DNA of 64,000 bases from Osedax frankpressi (taxonomy: Eukaryota > Annelida > Polychaeta > Sabellida > Siboglinidae): positions 30,238,904 through 30,302,903 of the forward strand of contig OZ038312.1 in the NCBI GenBank assembly GCA_964035775.1, in the 5' to 3' direction. Numbering within the stretch: the first letter of the stretch is position 1; every line of letters begins with the position of its first letter. Below, one piece after another: positions 52,510-64,000 of the stretch. A model generated the notes under the pieces. That model was given only the letters and a program-made list of their open reading frames with translations. It did not search any database and was not told where the DNA came from. The position numbers and the translations under genes are program-made.

Positions 52510-55500
52510 TTAAAGCTTAGATACTTGCATTGCAGTTAGAGCATATGCATACATTTGTACCTGTAAAGGAAAGGTGTTTAGAGAATCGTTATACTTCATT
52601 AGATGCTAAAATTCAGTAAATTAACACTTGCAAATATCGCGTGAACTCTAACCTCGTCAATTAAGCCGGTGAATTTGTTTTTACCGCATCTTGCCCCTAT
52701 GGCCATAGGTACGTTTGTGTCCATCATGTATCCTATGTAAATATAAATATATATAACTTTGATCGATTAAGTAATATATATCATCTTAAAAGAATATATA
52801 TAAATATATATATATATATATAGATGAAAAGTTAAATTATTAATATCGAATAGAATAAATATAAAACGAGCAATGCAAGTTTAATAACATGCTTTATAAA
52901 TATTAAAAATAATACATTTTATATCATTATTAAATCTATATAATAATATATTTATATATAAAATATAAATCTTAGAAAAAATAGCTATGCGATAAGAAAT
53001 AAAAATAAAAATAACGTATATTATTAATTAAATCTAAAATTAGTTAAAATTAGTTTAATTTAAAATTAGTAGAACTTATAAAATATAATAACTTATCAAG
53101 TATTCAAAAATTAAATATAATAATAATTTAACAAGTAAATTACACCATTACTTCAGTATAGTTATAAAAATATAACAAACAAGAAATACAAAATATTTTA
53201 TAACAAAAATATAATAAAATACAGTACCATAAACAATAATATATAAAGGATTAACGCTATGGAAAAATTCAAAAAGATAAATTAAAAAGTATAAAATACC
53301 AAGAATCAAATAAAAAAAAGCTATGCTTATAATTAATAAAATTTCTCTCTTATCAGAATTAGCTTTATACATGGATTTAGTATCAAATTATTTAATCGAT
53401 TTTATAGACGAAAAATTACGAATTTAAAATATTAAGCTTAAAATATTAACAACTTAATAGAGTCTGGGGTAAGAATACAATTATTTGTTTGCATTACGTC
53501 AATATTTAATTTTCGAGAAAATTAAATTTGTATGTCATTTCATTTCATATGTGATATTGGATACTAAAGTATATTGAAAATCACCGATTATAATTTGTAT
53601 ACGATTAGTTGTTTTACTTGATATTCAACATTCATGTGAGATTTAGTAACATGTATGTTCAATATATAATCTATAAAGTTATTAATTATATGATATGTAT
53701 TTTAGTCGAACTCGATTTTACCTGTGGCAGTTACTGAGGCTTGAGCTATTTTATTTATGTAGAGAACGAGGTCACTTCCATTGAAGACCCAACATACGTG
53801 GTTCCATACTCCAGGAGATACCTGGCAAGTATTACACATATTTAATATCAAATATATAGTAAAATATATATCTACATAAATGTGATATCTTAAATGACTC
53901 TGTTTATATAAAATTAATAACTATTATTGAACGTAAATTATTCATGTAGAGAGATATACACTAAGTCTACGAAAGAATTATAAGTAAGTTACGTATTAGG
54001 GTTACTTAAATCGTCATCAGTAGTTGAAATGTACTAACATTGCTAGCAGTTGTATGACCTGCACTTCCACTAGACGTGTTGACATCTCCGTATATGGCCT
54101 TAGAAGAAATACCTATCTCAAAGCTCGCATTTTCGTGGCAATTTCCATTCGATACTAGAACATCGGTTTTACCTGCAATGAAGAGTCACGCTTTATCAGC
54201 AAACACTATTACAACAAGTTTAAATTAATATAGTTGATTATATTTCTAAGTACACGACATTCTAGACTTACCATTCACAGTTGTGTATTTGTAATATAGA
54301 CAGATAGAGAAAGCATTGATATGATCACCTCCGAAATAACTTCTTAAAAATGGAACCTGTGATATTTAATTTATATTAATTGGAAATTAAACCATTCTAT
54401 GATATTATTTGTATTACAATTGAATATTTATATAGTTTAATATATATTATTTTTATAGATTTATTATGGTTTACTAAAAATAAAACCAAAAGTTTGACAC
54501 CAAAAATTAATAAAATATATTATTAATTATATTTAAATAACAAGCTATAAATATATTTACATACGCGAATATAATCCAACTTATATGAAGTTTAAAATAT
54601 AATAGGATTAGCATACATTTTAGTTCGAAATAATGTAATAAATTGAATATTTTATAATTTAGTAGTACCCACATAATGCACTGGTTAATTTTAGATACAG
54701 GTCGCCTTAATGTTTTAAAGCTACTAACATCGAGATAAGCTCCATTGAAACTAGCAACTTTACCCCTTGATGCATCCGTAACCAAGGTAACGGTACCCGC
54801 TCCTAGTTTCTGACTTAATGCTTTCATGCAAGTCACATCATTTAAGTGAGAGTCGAATGGGAAGTGTAATAACATCGAATCGTCGCATTTGGTTTGGGCT
54901 AAAAAGCGGTAGATTTAATTAACTCGACGTGTTTGTATATGATAAACTTAACAGTTTAATGAAAGAAGATAATCATCGATAAATAATTAATACTTAAAAT
55001 TATTGATTTATTCATAATTTATATTTAATAGTTAATTGAGTATGGCTTACTTTAACTAAATGGTAAACATCGTTTAAATAGTGATAATATACTAATTGAA
55101 TATACAAATTAAGAAGGACTTATTAACACTAACATTTATATTCACAAGTACACACTCCAGTAGCACTGTTGAAGACTCCATTCTTTCCGCAAGATTGGAA
55201 AGGGGCAAGTCCGTTGGTACTGAAAAGACTCGGGTCCTTGGCATTAGCAACGTAGACACAAGGACCGGGAGCTGAAAATATTCATTTTATAAACATTCTA
55301 TAAGTTCGAAAGAGAATAGGTGAATCCGTTATTAGGATATCCCGGAATAATTCTATGTCGATTTAGTTACCAGTACGAACAGGTTGCAATAGTGGGTAAA
55401 GTTGGAATAGCGGTCACCTTCAAGTTACAAGTACTGCTTGCATCGGGATTAGGCAAACAATTACGAATGGCCTGTATTTGGAATCATTACAATGTAATAC

Positions 55501-58059
55501 ATGGTATGTGCATATTACTAAATATTATATATAATAAGATATTAAAATATCAAGAAATTCTTTTAAACCTGGTTCCAGTAAAGGGCTCCACAATTCATAG
55601 AAATCGGGTTGTACTTACCGTTCACCAATGGTACACAAACATAATACCTATTAAATATATAAATACGTCACAAATTTATTAATAATAACCTATTTATTAG
55701 CTGTATTATTAAATATATTTATAATAGAAATTATAATTTATATAATTATAAATTATAAAAATTATAATACAACATATACCTTAATTTGGGATTCATTAAT
55801 CGATATATGTAAGTTGAAATATATCAAGGATTATATAATTTTATAATAATTATTAATATATTTCTAACATATGACAGTTTTTAAGATCTGGTTGCCAGAA
55901 TAGACCCTGAGAGAAATCACATTGTGAACAATCCACAGTTGCTATTGAAAGTCAAATATATAAGTATCGGATTATTTCAATTTATTATTTTTATTTATTT
56001 ATTTCATTATATGATTTAAAATTTATTTCACGATTATATATGTTTTCATACATAAATATATATATATATATATATATTCTAACTAGCGATATTGCAAGTG
56101 ATGTCAGTTATTGTAGAGATTATAGTGTTAAGAGAGTTGAAACTAGAAACAGTAGCGACAGTGTCATCCGATGTAGCGATTCCTTTCAATTCAACCAGGT
56201 TATAGTTAGCAATCCCTGAATATATTCAATATTTGTATTTCAAATGTATTCCGATTAGTATAATTAATGCAAATACAATAGATTATTATATTATATTATA
56301 TTATAATAATTCAATATACTATTAAAATAAGTATTTCAATAATACCGTATACTAAGACTTATGCCTCATTTTCTATTTTATTTTGACATGTTTTATTACG
56401 AACCTAATGCAACCATCACTATGTTATCTGCCTTAGCAAGATTTGCGTTAGGAATAGTTTTTTTTCTGTCGATATTTGAAATTCCATCAGTAATTACTAT
56501 CGAAACTTGACTGACGTCCGATCTTTTCTGAGCATTCATCATAAGGTTCATTGTCTGAAAATCATTGACGTTAAGCATCTACTTGTTGCGTAACATAATT
56601 TATAAATAGTTTATATATCTTGTAGTTTATTATAAATATTTTTAAGAATTTATGTAATAAATGTATTATTTATTATTTCAATTAACAGAAGATGGTATTT
56701 ATTTTTCAATTATACTTATTATCACTATAATAACTATAATCTCTAACTTTAATCCCGGACGCAGTATTTGTGCCTCTGCTATAGTATTGAATTCTCCATA
56801 TATGGTCAATGATCAACTGTATATCGTCATACGTATCTAGGCCGAAGTTCGAAACAGATGTCGTAGAGAAAGTAATAGATCCTATTTTTGTTTCCTTCTT
56901 AGCTGTAAAATAGTTTCAATTTCAATATTTCGCTTATACATAGCTATCGGCTGTTTTAATACCATGTAAAACTATTCATCTACACCCATTCAGATAGCGT
57001 ACTAACATATCACTAGCGTTAGTAAAAAGTCGATGACGAATTGTTTTTGTTTCCAGAAGTTCAATTCTCCGATGCTACCAGATGCGTCGAGAACCAGTAT
57101 TAAATCGGTGGGACATTTATTCACTACGATGAAATTTGTACGTTAAACACTCGTATCAAAAATATTATGGAATATATAACGGATAATAATAAAGTTGTTA
57201 CCTAATTTGCATGGTTGCGAATGGCAGTCAATAGTTTGCGTGACTTTTCCATTTAGACTTACTCTTGACCTCGTACCTCCTCCGCAAGTCTTCGAACATT
57301 CGGTCCAAGTAGCTCCAGCAAAATTCGCTTTTTAAACAAAACAATATATATTAATAAGAGTTCAAAGTATTAATGGTAACTATGTACTCGTTAATTCATT
57401 ACAAATATACGATGAACCATTATACGAAAGAGTATAATTTTCAGACGCTAGGGCTAAATATGGATGCAACCGATTACTACTAACTATTACATCTGATAAT
57501 CCCGCATGCATTATTAACGGTTTCACAAGCAATCGGTCCGGATCCGATATCGCAGAATTTCGTTCTAGTTTGTTTTCCACCACCTCCGCACGTTTTCGAA
57601 CAAGCTGTCCAGTTTCCCCACGTCACAACGGCTATTATATCATGTCATTAATCTCGTAGTTATCGAAACAGCATCACTTTTAAGTTCATAATACATTAGC
57701 CGGTGTACATTAATTATATATTATTTACTGATATGAAATTATAATAAAATATTGTATATATATTTATATATATATACATATGAATTATACTAAGTTAAAT
57801 TAATACACCTATATATATATATATATATATATATAATATGTAGTCGGAATAATATTAAAAGATATGATAGTTACTTACTATTAGGTAACGGGGTACTTGC
57901 TACAATACACGATACTGTAAATTATAGTAATTTGTTATTATGTATGAATTGAATACTATGTAATATATATTATAAATACGTTATGGTGGTGATATGTAAT
58001 GAATAGGTCAACTATGACTAACGTAACAGAATAGAAACGCATATTATTGAAAAAACCAT
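52510..58059 (-). CDS. Secreted TSP1-VWA-chitin-binding-LamG matrix protein, copy 2 (complete)
   Basis: I read 18 coding exons on the minus strand: 58059-58023, 57914-57879, 57631-57491, 57327-57202, 57123-57007, 56902-56748, 56554-56404, 56215-56084, 55941-55869, 55647-55569, 55471-55381, 55271-55134, 54898-54699, 54356-54272, 54172-54039, 53821-53722, 52732-52653 and 52560-52510. All introns are GT-AG, all phases join, and they total 1926 bp (641 aa). Residues 1-19 (MVFSIICVSILLLSCIVAS) are a signal peptide split over two exons. Two TSP1 repeats (25-113) each carry CSKTCGG, the C-x-x-S/T-C O-fucosylation motif; the first also has WGNW. The VWA domain (114-298) has a full MIDAS: DASGS 126-130, T197, D227. 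Residues 299-364 form a peritrophin-A (CBM14) domain with C306-x14-C-x5-C-x14-C-x11-C-x9-C364. A Cys-rich linker (380-425) is unassigned. A LamG-like fold (426-641) ends GLIDEVQMYAYALTAMQVSK. Inference: a chitin-associated extracellular-matrix protein of Pif/BMSP type. The exon model is by eye; the domain calls are strong. Confidence 0.85.
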
Positions 58060-58311
58060 AACTGCAAAATCTGTTTTAGTGAAATTATAAGATTTCAATT
58101 TATATAATTTAAATACAAATATAATATAATTACCGATATTTACTAATCACTGAAATCAATAAATAATAATATATGAAGTAATACCTAATATTATTAAATG
58201 TTCTATATCCTAATATTAGAAATGCTAATTTAATAGAATACCTACATATATTTTAAAATAATATTATAATAATATTAATTCATAAAATTAATATAATATT
58301 AGTAAATTTAC

Positions 58312-58361
58312 CAGAATTTAATCTAGATGCTTCAATATTATTTAGTTAAGCTCTTTTATAC
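58312..58361 (-). promoter_or_regulatory. TATA-type core promoter and 5' UTR exon of copy 2 gene
   Basis: The same arrangement is found upstream of copy 2: TATAAAAG on the minus strand near 58360-58353, a leader exon with a GTAAAT donor near 58312, and a TTTTGCAG acceptor just before the ATG at 58059. It is essentially identical to copy 1, so the whole promoter was duplicated with the gene. Confidence 0.45.
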
Positions 58362-58879
58362 CATCGTATCACATGTTCTACCTATTTAATATGATTAATT
58401 ATGCATCAAGTATTCAAATCGGTCATAATTATTGCAAATATGACAAAATTATAAAATTAAAAATACCGACTAGACTAATTACCCCAAATATAAAGTACTC
58501 TAAAGATGAAATACCAATTAATAATAAATATTATATTTTGTATTTTCCTCTTTACCGTGTGATCCAATAAATAAATATTAAGAACAAAAATAATAGCATA
58601 AAATGTATAAAATATTAAATAAATAATGGTTACAAATAAGTGAAATATTTTGAAAGTGCTTCCATTGAAAACCTTTGGTATCATATTCCTTCATTTAATT
58701 CATTGAATGTGTTATCGAATGAAACCAAAGTATATATATATTATAATACATTATATTAATAATCATTTTGGTATTACTGTCATCGGTGTCATGTTAATAA
58801 TATTATCGGAGTATGTAATTTAAAATATAAATTACACTAAATAAGCCATGATATGTTGAATACAAATAGGTTGGGTTCA

Positions 58880-59618
58880 ATGTTCTTATGTAATCTATGT
58901 AATCTATATAATCTATGTAATCTATATAATCTATGTAATCTATGTAATCTATGTAATATATGTAATCTATTTAATCTATGTAATCTATGTAATCTATGTA
59001 ATCTATGTAATCTATGTAATCTATGTAATCTATGTAATCTATGTAATCTATGTAATCTATGTAATCTATGTAATCTATGTAATCTAAGTAAACTATGTAA
59101 TCTATGTAATCTATGTAATCTATGTAATCTATGTAATCTATGTAATCTATGTAATCTATGTAAACTATGTGATCTATGTAATCTATGTAATATATGTAAT
59201 CTATGTAATCTATGTAATCTATGTAATCTATGTAAACTATGTAATCTATGTAATCTATGTAAACTATGTAATCTATGTAATCTACGTAATCTATGTAATC
59301 TATGTAATCTATGTAATATATGTAATCTATTTAATCTATGTAATCTATGTAATCTATGTAATCTATGTAATCTATGTAATCTATATAATCTATGTAATCT
59401 ATGTAATCTATGTAATCTATGTAATCTATGTAATCTATGTAATCTATGTAATCTATATAATCTATGTAATCTATGTAATCTATGTAATCTATGTAATCTA
59501 TGTAATCTTTGTAATCTATGTAATCTACGTAATCTATGTAATCTATGTAATCTATGTAATCTATGTAATCTATTTAATCTATGTAATCTATGTAATCTAT
59601 GTAAACTATGTAATTTAT
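58880..59618. repeat. 9-bp minisatellite, copy 2
   Basis: About 82 units of ATGTAATCT, more than twice the length of copy 1, with the same variant types. A 264-codon CNL frame (58853-59647) spans it and is a repeat product. Confidence 0.96.
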
Positions 59619-59621
59619 ATA

Positions 59622-61053
59622 ATCCCCCATTAGAAATATTTAATTAAAATTATGTTTCACCTTTCCTATATTATACATTAGAATAATCTACTGGAAAGTA
59701 TTTCTAAATTAGTATATAATATAATTATTACCCTAATAAACAATAGTCAAACATAATATATACAATAAAGTGTGCATAGTGGGTAAGGCACGTATGTAGT
59801 GTCAGCGATAGTACCCGTTACAACATATTCATACTGGTAACTAAAGCTACGATGTCAAGCTACTTAAGTTTCAATGGTTCTGTTGTTTCATGACAGTCGG
59901 ACTTACCCTTACCAGTATTGCGGATCTAGAATTCACTATTGATACCGGAGTGTATTTATTAATATGGACGTTATTGTTAGAAAGATCGATTCATATTTTT
60001 CCGTGTCTACAGACTTATAAGTCCGAAACGAATTATGATAAGAATGAAATATTATTAATTATCAGCATGATATGAAAACCAAGACAATTCTAAAATTGAA
60101 CATATATATATTGATGAAATAAATGTTATTTAATATTTCATTGCTAGAAATTGTCTGGATTTAATTATTTTATTAATTTCAATTTATAATTTTTTAATTT
60201 CTATTTCTAAATTATCCCATAATTGTATGCCTTTATATAGTAGCATATATATTGTTATTGTGTTTTATTATGTATTTTAAATATGCAGAATTACTTGTGT
60301 AATTAATTTAATAAATTATTATATTTAATTTTATGAATTAATTAAATTAATTAAATTATTATATTTATTAGGTCTACTAATTGCAGCTAAGATATTATTA
60401 ATAATATATTTGTATGCACCGATTTATTATCTATATGATTATTTAGTATTTATTATTTAATAGCCCTTTTTGTAATATTTATATTTAATTTTAATGTATT
60501 ACCATAAAAAAGAATCCATGATTTATCATAGTTATAAATATTATATTGTATAACTTTAATATTTATTCATCTCTTAACATTTTTGATGATTTATGTAGTA
60601 TGTAAATAGATTTGCATATCTATATTTGATATTTACAATTGAACTTTTCATATATATATATATATATATATATTCCTTGCAATATAATTGTATTACTTAG
60701 TGAATACAAATTGTTATTTACATATGTAAATAGACACATGTTGCACATAAACGTGATATGGGTACGGTGAATACAAATTCACCTGTTTCATTGCCGAGGA
60801 ATTATGTTAGAATACTTGTGTAAACTTCTATATTGTGTTGGAAAGCTAATATAACTTTTTAAACATAAAACATTTTATATATATATAAATATATGTATAT
60901 ATATATTATATAAATATATATAACATATACATTTTATTGTCTCATTGATTGAAATTAATTAATTGTTTATTCATTTATATAATACAATATTTAAACTATA
61001 GATGTAATATATATACATATATAGATACACATACACACACATACACATACATA
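59622..61053. other. AT-rich intergenic region, copy 2, no gene seen
   Basis: Copy of 48004-49451 with point differences and a shorter TA run (60652-60673). The 61-codon frame at 59890-60075 has two replacements relative to copy 1 and no family features. Confidence 0.5.
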
Positions 61054-64000
61054 CGGGTTTGGTTTTGGGTTTGGTTTTGGGTTTGGTTTTGGGTTTGGTT
61101 TTGGGTTTGGTTTTGGGTTTGGTTTTGGGTTTGGTTTTGGGTTTGGTTTTGGGTTTGGTTTTGGGTTTGGTTTTGGGTTTGGTTTTGGGTTTGGTTTTGG
61201 GTTTGGTTTTGGGTTTGGTTTTGGGTTTGGTTTTGGGTTTGGTTTTGGGTTTGGTTTTGGGTTTGGTTTTGGGTTTGGTTTTGGGTTTGGTTTTGGGTTT
61301 GGTTTTGGGTTTGGTTTTGGGTTTGGTTTTGGGTTTGGTTTTGGGTTTGGTTTTGGGTTTGGTTTTGGGTTTGGTTTTGGGTTTGGTTTTGGGTTTGGTT
61401 TTGGGTTTGGTTTTGGGTTTGGTTTTGGGTTTGGTTTTGGGTTTGGTTTTGGGTTTGGTTTTGGGTTTGGTTTTGGGTTTGGTTTTGGGTTTGGTTTTGG
61501 GTTTGGTTTTGGGTTTGGTTTTGGGTTTGGTTTTGGGTTTGGTTTTGGGTTTGGTTTTGGGTTTGGTTTTGGGTTTGGTTTTGGGTTTGGTTTTGGGTTT
61601 GGTTTTGGGTTTGGTTTTGGGTTTGGTTTTGGGTTTGGTTTTGGGTTTGGTTTTGGGTTTGGTTTTGGGTTTGGTTTTGGGTTTGGTTTTGGGTTTGGTT
61701 TTGGGTTTGGTTTTGGGTTTGGTTTTGGGTTTGGTTTTGGGTTTGGTTTTGGGTTTGGTTTTGGGTTTGGTTTTGGGTTTGGTTTTGGGTTTGGTTTTGG
61801 GTTTGGTTTTGGGTTTGGTTTTGGGTTTGGTTTTGGGTTTGGTTTTGGGTTTGGTTTTGGGTTTGGTTTTGGGTTTGGTTTTGGGTTTGGTTTTGGGTTT
61901 GGTTTTGGGTTTGGTTTTGGGTTTGGTTTTGGGTTTGGTTTTGGGTTTGGTTTTGGGTTTGGTTTTGGGTTTGGTTTTGGGTTTGGTTTTGGGTTTGGTT
62001 TTGGGTTTGGTTTTGGGTTTGGTTTTGGGTTTGGTTTTGGGTTTGGTTTTGGGTTTGGTTTTGGGTTTGGTTTTGGGTTTGGTTTTGGGTTTGGTTTTGG
62101 GTTTGGTTTTGGGTTTGGTTTTGGGTTTGGTTTTGGGTTTGGTTTTGGGTTTGGTTTTGGGTTTGGTTTTGGGTTTGGTTTTGGGTTTGGTTTTGGGTTT
62201 GGTTTTGGGTTTGGTTTTGGGTTTGGTTTTGGGTTTGGTTTTGGGTTTGGTTTTGGGTTTGGTTTTGGGTTTGGTTTTGGGTTTGGTTTTGGGTTTGGTT
62301 TTGGGTTTGGTTTTGGGTTTGGTTTTGGGTTTGGTTTTGGGTTTGGTTTTGGGTTTGGTTTTGGGTTTGGTTTTGGGTTTGGTTTTGGGTTTGGTTTTGG
62401 GTTTGGTTTTGGGTTTGGTTTTGGGTTTGGTTTTGGGTTTGGTTTTGGGTTTGGTTTTGGGTTTGGTTTTGGGTTTGGTTTTGGGTTTGGTTTTGGGTTT
62501 GGTTTTGGGTTTGGTTTTGGGTTTGGTTTTGGGTTTGGTTTTGGGTTTGGTTTTGGGTTTGGTTTTGGGTTTGGTTTTGGGTTTGGTTTTGGGTTTGGTT
62601 TTGGGTTTGGTTTTGGGTTTGGTTTTGGGTTTGGTTTTGGGTTTGGTTTTGGGTTTGGTTTTGGGTTTGGTTTTGGGTTTGGTTTTGGGTTTGGTTTTGG
62701 GTTTGGTTTTGGGTTTGGTTTTGGGTTTGGTTTTGGGTTTGGTTTTGGGTTTGGTTTTGGGTTTGGTTTTGGGTTTGGTTTTGGGTTTGGTTTTGGGTTT
62801 GGTTTTGGGTTTAGTTTTGGGTTTGGTTTTGGGTTTGGTTTTGGGTTTGGTTTTGGGTTTGGTTTTGGGTTTGGTTTTGGGTTTGGTTTTGGGTTTGGTT
62901 TTGGGTTTGGTTTTGGGTTTGGTTTTGGGTTTGGTTTTGGGTTTGGTTTTGGGTTTGGTTTTGGGTTTGGTTTTGGGTTTGGTTTTGGGTTTGGTTTTGG
63001 GTTTGGTTTTGGGTTTGGTTTTGGGTTTGGTTTTGGGTTTGGTTTTGGGTTTGGTTTTGGGTTTGGTTTCGGGTTTGGTTTCGGGTTTGGTTTCGGGTTT
63101 GGTTTCGGGTTTGGTTTCGGGTTTGGTTTCGGGTTTGGTTTCGGGTTTGGTTTCGGGTTTGGTTTCGGGTTTGGTTTCGGGTTTGGTTTCGGGTTTGGTT
63201 TTGGGTTTGGTTTTGGGTTTGGTTTTGGGTTTGGTTTTGGGTTTGGTTTTGGGTTTGGTTTTGGGTTTGGTTTTGGGTTTGGTTTTGGGTTTGGTTTTGG
63301 GTTTGGTTTTGGGTTTGGTTTTGGGTTTGGTTTTGGGTTTGGTTTTGGGTTTGGTTTTGGGTTTGGTTTTGGGTTTGGTTTTGGGTTTGGTTTTGGGTTT
63401 GGTTTTGGGTTTGGTTTTGGGTTTGGTTTTGGGTTTGGTTTTGGGTTTGGTTTTGGGTTTGGTTTTGGGTTTGGTTTTGGGTTTGGTTTTGGGTTTGGTT
63501 TTGGGTTTGGTTTTGGGTTTGGTTTTGGGTTTGGTTTTGGGTTTGGTTTTGGGTTTGGTTTTGGGTTTGGTTTTGGGTTTGGTTTTGGGTTTGGTTTTGG
63601 GTTTGGTTTTGGGTTTGGTTTTGGGTTTGGTTTTGGGTTTGGTTTTGGGTTTGGTTTTGGGTTTGGTTTTGGGTTTGGTTTTGGGTTTGGTTTTGGGTTT
63701 GGTTTTGGGTTTGGTTTTGGGTTTGGTTTTGGGTTTGGTTTTGGGTTTGGTTTTGGGTTTGGTTTTGGGTTTGGTTTTGGGTTTGGTTTTGGGTTTGGTT
63801 TTGGGTTTGGTTTTGGGTTTGGTTTTGGGTTTGGTTTTGGGTTTGGTTTTGGGTTTGGTTTTGGGTTTGGTTTTGGGTTTGGTTTTGGGTTTGGTTTTGG
63901 GTTTGGTTTTGGGTTTGGTTTTGGGTTTAGTTTTGGGTTTGGTTTTGGGTTTGGTTTTGGGTTTGGTTTTGGGTTTGGTTTTGGGTTTGGTTTTGGGTTT
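61054..64000. repeat. 12-bp TTTGGTTTTGGG array, copy 2 (expanded)
   Basis: At least 245 units running off the right edge. It is almost perfectly uniform apart from a block of 11 consecutive TTTCGGG variants at 63069-63192 and two TTTAG variants near 62813 and 63929. The 621-codon VWFW frame is a repeat product. The G-rich strand could form two-tier quadruplexes. Confidence 0.98.

Larger units (their letters stand above)
52912..64000. repeat. Segmental tandem duplication, copy 2
   Basis: Second copy of the 41640-49775 block, in the same orientation, carrying the complete matrix-protein gene, the 9-bp array and a much longer 12-bp array that runs off the window. Homology to copy 1 starts at 52912; the gene's last two exons (52510-52732) lie just left of that point because the corresponding part of copy 1 is in the gap. 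Confidence 0.93.

Noticed and set aside
58853-59647. CNL-repeat frame of 264 codons and the YID/VIY frames
   Set aside because: Products of the 9-bp array, open in several frames and unequal in length between the two copies.
61054-62814. 621-codon open frame of VWFWVWFW repeats
   Set aside because: The 12-bp unit has no stop in this frame. No conserved start, splice signals or non-repeat domain.
61054-64000. Telomere
   Set aside because: The TTTGGTTTTGGG unit is not the metazoan TTAGGG repeat and the array has an interstitial homologue at 49452.

Overview
The window is a repeat-dominated, very AT-rich stretch of an animal nuclear genome. Multi-exon genes with GT-AG introns, a non-LTR retrotransposon and kilobase minisatellite arrays rule out a prokaryote or organelle. 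The only host gene I can reconstruct encodes a secreted protein ordered signal peptide - TSP1 - TSP1 - VWA - peritrophin-A chitin-binding domain - LamG-like domain. The VWA/chitin-binding/LamG core resembles Pif/BMSP-type extracellular-matrix proteins of molluscs and relatives. This hints at a lophotrochozoan, but the species cannot be fixed from sequence alone. || Layout. 1-2938: end of a 24-bp minisatellite array, then a fixed series of other arrays (CCTTTATCC-type, 19-bp, TA, 28-bp). 3490-5500: LINE 3' fragment and its tail. 5870-11340: seven copies of an ~840-bp satellite, six of them arranged as two three-unit higher-order repeats exactly 2533 bp apart. 11340-13085: AT-rich, no gene. 13085-18410: degenerate CR1/L2/Rex1-type LINE (13085-16400), its tail, and a second, internally deleted copy (17511-18408). 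18410-20680: AT-rich, no gene. 21001-39285: one 18-kb array of the 24-bp minisatellite with several levels of higher-order repetition. 39286-41439: near copy of 340-2938, ending in a 200-N assembly gap (41440-41639). || 41640-64000 is a tandem duplication with a period of about 11.2-11.6 kb. Each copy carries the matrix-protein gene on the minus strand, a 9-bp array and a 12-bp TTTGGTTTTGGG array. Copy 1 loses its last two exons to the gap. Copy 2 (58059 down to 52510) is complete: 18 coding exons, 641 codons plus stop. Every splice phase joins, and a TATA-type promoter and a 5' UTR intron are conserved in both copies. Between the copies lie an AAC/AAT triplet array and a possible CCAAT/TATA promoter. 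|| No tRNA, rRNA, CRISPR array or bacterial feature was seen. Most long open frames here are simple products of tandem repeats whose period is a multiple of three.
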